Assembly: GCF_004054195.1 (NCBI RefSeq)
Contig: NZ_SBIW01000012.1
Location: 372,001 to 436,000 of the forward strand
DNA: 64,000 nucleotides
Source: Mucilaginibacter gilvus
GTDB taxonomy: Bacteria; Bacteroidota; Bacteroidia; Sphingobacteriales; Sphingobacteriaceae
Direction: 5' to 3'
Made by a program: the position numbers and the translations under genes. The notes beneath the pieces are model-generated. The model was not told where the DNA came from. It made no database searches and was given only the letters and a program-made list of their open reading frames with translations. Of the stretch, positions 61,771 through 64,000 are shown in pieces. Numbering within the stretch: position 1 is the stretch's first letter; each line of letters opens with the position of its first letter.

Positions 61771-62792
61771 AACTAAAAACTATCCTCTGCGCCGCATTGC
61801 CGGCATTGCTGTTTATCAACACAAATTTAAAAGCGCAAACCATTAACCTGGTACACCAGGGTGCCCGCGTGAGCATGCGTGGTTTATCCGTGGTGGACGA
61901 TAACACTGCTTGGGTAAGTGGCAGCGGCGGCAACGTAGGCATCAGTAACGATGGCGGCAAAACATGGGCTTTTCAGCAGCTTAAAGGTTATGAGAAACTC
62001 GATTTTAGGGATATCGAAGCTTTTTCGGATAAAGATGCCGTGATCATGAGTTCGGGCACGCCGGCTGTGATACTAAAAACTACAGATGGTGGTGCCACAT
62101 GGCAGGAAAAATACCGCAAAACCGATAGCCTATACTTTTTAGATGCCATGGATTTTGCCGATAAGAAGCACGGCTACATTATGGGCGACCCGATAAAAGA
62201 CAAATTTTTACTGCTGGAAACAAAAGATGGTGGCAACAGCTGGAAAGAACTGATCAATGCCCCTTCCGCTTTAAAAGGCGAAGCAGCGTTTGCTGCAAGC
62301 GGCACCTGTCTGCGGGTTGATAAAAAAGGCATCGCCATTGTCACCGGCGGGGCACATAGCCGCCTACTTACCTTTAATTTCAAGGGCCGCAATATTTGGC
62401 AGGCCCGGGATCTTAATATTTTACACGGACAGCAAAGCCAAGGTGCCTTTTCTATTGCTAATGGAAGCAACAAAGTGATAGTAGGCGGCGATTATGCTAA
62501 ACCTGCACGAACAGATTCGGTAGCGGAATATTTGCCCCGTAAGAACGCTACAGCAGCCAACGCTGCGATACTTTCTGATACCAATCCGGTGGGGTTTCAG
62601 TCGTCTGTTGAATACATAAAAGATGATACTTTTATTTCCACAGGCACCCCGGGAAGCTGCATAAGTACCGATGGCGGTAAAATATGGGCTAAAATTGACG
62701 ACAAAAGTTACAACGTTTGCCGCAAAGCAAAGAAGGGTAACCTCATTTTATTTGCAGGCGACAGGGGTAAAATAGGAATTTACACCCCTTAA
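61767..62792 (+). CDS. YCF48-like beta-propeller secreted protein
   Basis: From ATG 61767 the protein has 341 residues with a signal peptide (MKLKTILCAALPALLFINTNLKAQ). A seven-bladed propeller of the YCF48/photosystem stability factor type follows, shown by repeats such as VGISNDGGKTWAF, ILKTTDGGATWQE and LLETKDGGNSWKE (Asp-box-like). A start at 61752 would place five extra residues before the signal and is rejected. In Bacteroidetes these proteins are exported and often called oxidoreductase-like; the function is unknown. It is coupled to the DUF2147 gene. Confidence 0.88.
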   Translation: MKLKTILCAALPALLFINTNLKAQTINLVHQGARVSMRGLSVVDDNTAWVSGSGGNVGISNDGGKTWAFQQLKGYEKLDFRDIEAFSDKDAVIMSSGTPAVILKTTDGGATWQEKYRKTDSLYFLDAMDFADKKHGYIMGDPIKDKFLLLETKDGGNSWKELINAPSALKGEAAFAASGTCLRVDKKGIAIVTGGAHSRLLTFNFKGRNIWQARDLNILHGQQSQGAFSIANGSNKVIVGGDYAKPARTDSVAEYLPRKNATAANAAILSDTNPVGFQSSVEYIKDDTFISTGTPGSCISTDGGKIWAKIDDKSYNVCRKAKKGNLILFAGDRGKIGIYTP

Positions 62793-62843
62793 ATACTGAT
62801 AATGAAAGCCTTATTTTTTACTTCAAAATAATTTTAAAATAGA

Positions 62844-62875
62844 CTTGCAGGCAATGTATAATCGGCGTATATTTG
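62844..62875 (+). promoter_or_regulatory. Promoter of tRNA-Lys
   Basis: CTTG (62844-62847) and an exact TATATTTG -7 box (62868-62875), 20 bases apart, lie 49 bases before the tRNA. Confidence 0.6.
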
Positions 62876-62924
62876 CACCACTTAAAACGGAAACGCTTAC
62901 AGTAGTGAAACAAGTTGAAAAGAT

Positions 62925-62997
62925 GATTCCGTAGCTCAGCTGGTAGAGCATAACACTTTTAATGTTGGGGTCCTGGGTTCGAATCCCAGCGGGATCA
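62925..62997 (+). tRNA. tRNA-Lys (anticodon TTT)
   Basis: A 73-base cloverleaf: acceptor GATTCCG with CGGGATC, D arm GCTCAGCTGGTAGAGC, anticodon stem TAACA/TGTTG with loop CTTTTAA giving TTT, and T arm CTGGG-TTCGAAT-CCCAG. CCA is not encoded. A tyrosine integrase gene begins 302 bases downstream, so the tRNA 3' end is a candidate attachment site. Confidence 0.94.
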
Positions 62998-63042
62998 CAG
63001 AGCAAACATAAAGTACCAGGGTTTGCATTCGTTTTTTGGCGT

Positions 63043-63071
63043 AAGAGCCCCTTGAAAAAGGGGCTCTTTTT
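63043..63071 (+). terminator. Intrinsic terminator after tRNA-Lys
   Basis: AAGAGCCCC and GGGGCTCTT pair perfectly around TTGAAAAA, followed by TTTTGTTT. Confidence 0.92.
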
Positions 63072-63174
63072 GTTTAAACGCGGTTTTTGAGTTAAAAACC
63101 AACTTTATTCAAATCCATTCCTCCGCTTTTTTCAAAAATTTCAATGCAAGTTAGTTCAATCTAATTCAAAGTAA

Positions 63175-63226
63175 TCGGTAACCTATTCGGTAACCTATAC
63201 CTTTTTCCGAAATTAGGTTACCGAAT
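63175..63226. repeat. Direct and inverted repeats before the integrase gene
   Basis: TCGGTAACCTAT occurs twice in direct orientation (63175-63186 and 63187-63198) and once inverted (TAGGTTACCGAAT, 63214-63226). The second direct copy extended to ATTCGGTAACCTA (63185-63197) is an exact 13-base match to the inverted arm. This array, 74 bases before the integrase ATG, may be integrase arm sites or an operator. Confidence 0.7.
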
Positions 63227-63299
63227 TTATTCTGGTCTATTGTATCAGTTTGATTTTCAGTTTAAAAACGTATGGTTTCATTTTTTAAACAAAAATCTC

Positions 63300-64000
63300 A
63301 TGAAAGTAAATGAAGATCTATCAATTTTATTTTGGCTGAATCGCCAAAAGGCTTCCAAAGACGGACAGGTACCTATTTGGGTTAGAATTACCGTTAACGG
63401 TAACCGTGACGGTTTTTCATCCGGGAAAAAAATACATCCTGATGCATGGGATGAAAAGGCTGCTATAGCTGGTATGAACTGTCCAGACTATAAACTTATT
63501 AATAGCTATGTAGCTAAAACCAGGGTGGAATTAGAAAGGCATTATAATCAGATTGTGGCTGTTAATAAGAAAGTAACTGCCGCTATGGTTAAAGATGCGT
63601 ATATGCCTAAACAGGTTTTGCAAAAATCGTTAATGCAGGCTTTTAAGCTTCACAATGACGAGTTTGCAGAGCGGGTTAGCAAAAGCAAAGGCACAAATGG
63701 CACTTTGGCGCGATATGAGCGCTTAAAGGACAAAGTACAGGACTTCCTTAGAAAAAAATGCAAGCTGGCGGATATGTCCTTAGAAGACATCGAAATGGCT
63801 TTTGCAGTTAATTTCTTTCATTATCTCACAATGGAAAACATAGGTGATAACACCGCTATGAAATATGTCAAAACCTTAAAGCAGATTATAGATCGTGCCA
63901 TTGATGAAGGTTGGATTAAACATAACACTATATCGGGCTTTAAATGCACCTATAAAGATCCTGATAGAGAAACGCTTGAGATGCACGAGTTAGTTGGAAT
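63300..64000 (+). CDS. Tyrosine-type site-specific integrase, 3' end cut by window edge
   Basis: The ATG at 63300 opens a frame that runs off the right edge after 233 codons. The start (MKVNEDLSILFWLNRQKASKDGQVPIWVRITVNG) is the arm-DNA-binding domain of Bacteroidetes integrases. Residues about 110-215 form the SAM-like core-binding domain (TLARYERLKDKVQDFLRKK, AFAVNFFHYLTMENIGDNTAMKYVKTLKQIIDRAIDEGWI). The catalytic domain with the Arg-His-Arg-Tyr set lies outside. It points away from tRNA-Lys, as expected when the tRNA end is the left junction of an integrated element. Completeness cannot be judged. Confidence 0.92.
   Translation, partial: MKVNEDLSILFWLNRQKASKDGQVPIWVRITVNGNRDGFSSGKKIHPDAWDEKAAIAGMNCPDYKLINSYVAKTRVELERHYNQIVAVNKKVTAAMVKDAYMPKQVLQKSLMQAFKLHNDEFAERVSKSKGTNGTLARYERLKDKVQDFLRKKCKLADMSLEDIEMAFAVNFFHYLTMENIGDNTAMKYVKTLKQIIDRAIDEGWIKHNTISGFKCTYKDPDRETLEMHELVG

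Noticed and set aside
62925..64000. Calling the right end a prophage
   Set aside because: Only an integrase N-terminal part is visible; no phage structural or replication gene is in the window, so element type is left open.

Overview
The window looks like chromosomal DNA from a Bacteroidota (Bacteroidetes) bacterium of the family Sphingobacteriaceae, most like Mucilaginibacter or Pedobacter. The reasons are: an exosortase N (XrtN) locus; a giant secreted protein ending in a type IX secretion (T9SS type B) sorting domain; a Nudix-type AraR with an araBDA operon; several promoters with the Bacteroidetes -7 box TAnnTTTG or TACCTTCG; and many secreted DUF proteins typical of soil Sphingobacteriaceae. 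The taxon is an inference from gene content; no rRNA is present.

Layout. 1-6.7 kb: XrtN locus (small membrane protein, winged-helix regulator, VIT-domain substrate with a PEP-type C-terminal sorting signal, exosortase N), followed by three tightly packed membrane/oxygenase-like genes. 6.7-8 kb: mostly non-coding, with a 34-codon ORF behind a perfect Shine-Dalgarno and a 60-aa membrane protein. 8.0-18.8 kb: one 3569-residue secreted protein with two six-bladed NHL propellers and 27 cadherin-like domains. 19.9-33.9 kb: an arabinose/arabinan regulon. The minus strand carries araR and araB-araD-GH27-araA-symporter. The plus strand carries an aldose epimerase lipoprotein, GH51 and two GH43 enzymes. 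A shared palindrome AGTGT-N7-ACACT lies in both control regions. 34-44 kb: housekeeping and hypothetical secreted proteins (NIPSNAP, DUF2200, OmpA, PRC-barrel, a CxxCH lipoprotein, a large glycosidase-like protein). 44-49 kb: a rearranged patch with an HD hydrolase, a decayed sensor start, a PAS histidine kinase, a broken copy of the HD gene end, and a methyltransferase. 49-58.7 kb: an outer-membrane barrel protein with a kinase-like periplasmic part, DUF2167, a PQQ sugar dehydrogenase, a decayed DUF1684 gene, a cupin protein, an AraC regulator and secreted proteins. 59-64 kb: an accessory coiled-coil membrane protein, repeats, two tRNA-Leu genes plus a tRNA-Leu remnant, DUF2147 and YCF48-like genes, then tRNA-Lys with a partial tyrosine integrase that probably opens a mobile element continuing beyond the right edge.

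How parts work together. The extracellular GH43, GH51 and GH27 enzymes would release L-arabinose from plant arabinan or arabinogalactan. The epimerase and the sodium symporter would prepare and import it, AraA-AraB-AraD would convert it to D-xylulose 5-phosphate, and AraR would control both arms. In the XrtN locus the regulator probably acts on the promoter directly before the substrate gene, where an inverted repeat overlaps the -7 box. Intergenic space is rich in at least five dispersed repeat families. All functional statements rest on reading the sequence and remembered family knowledge; no database search was run.
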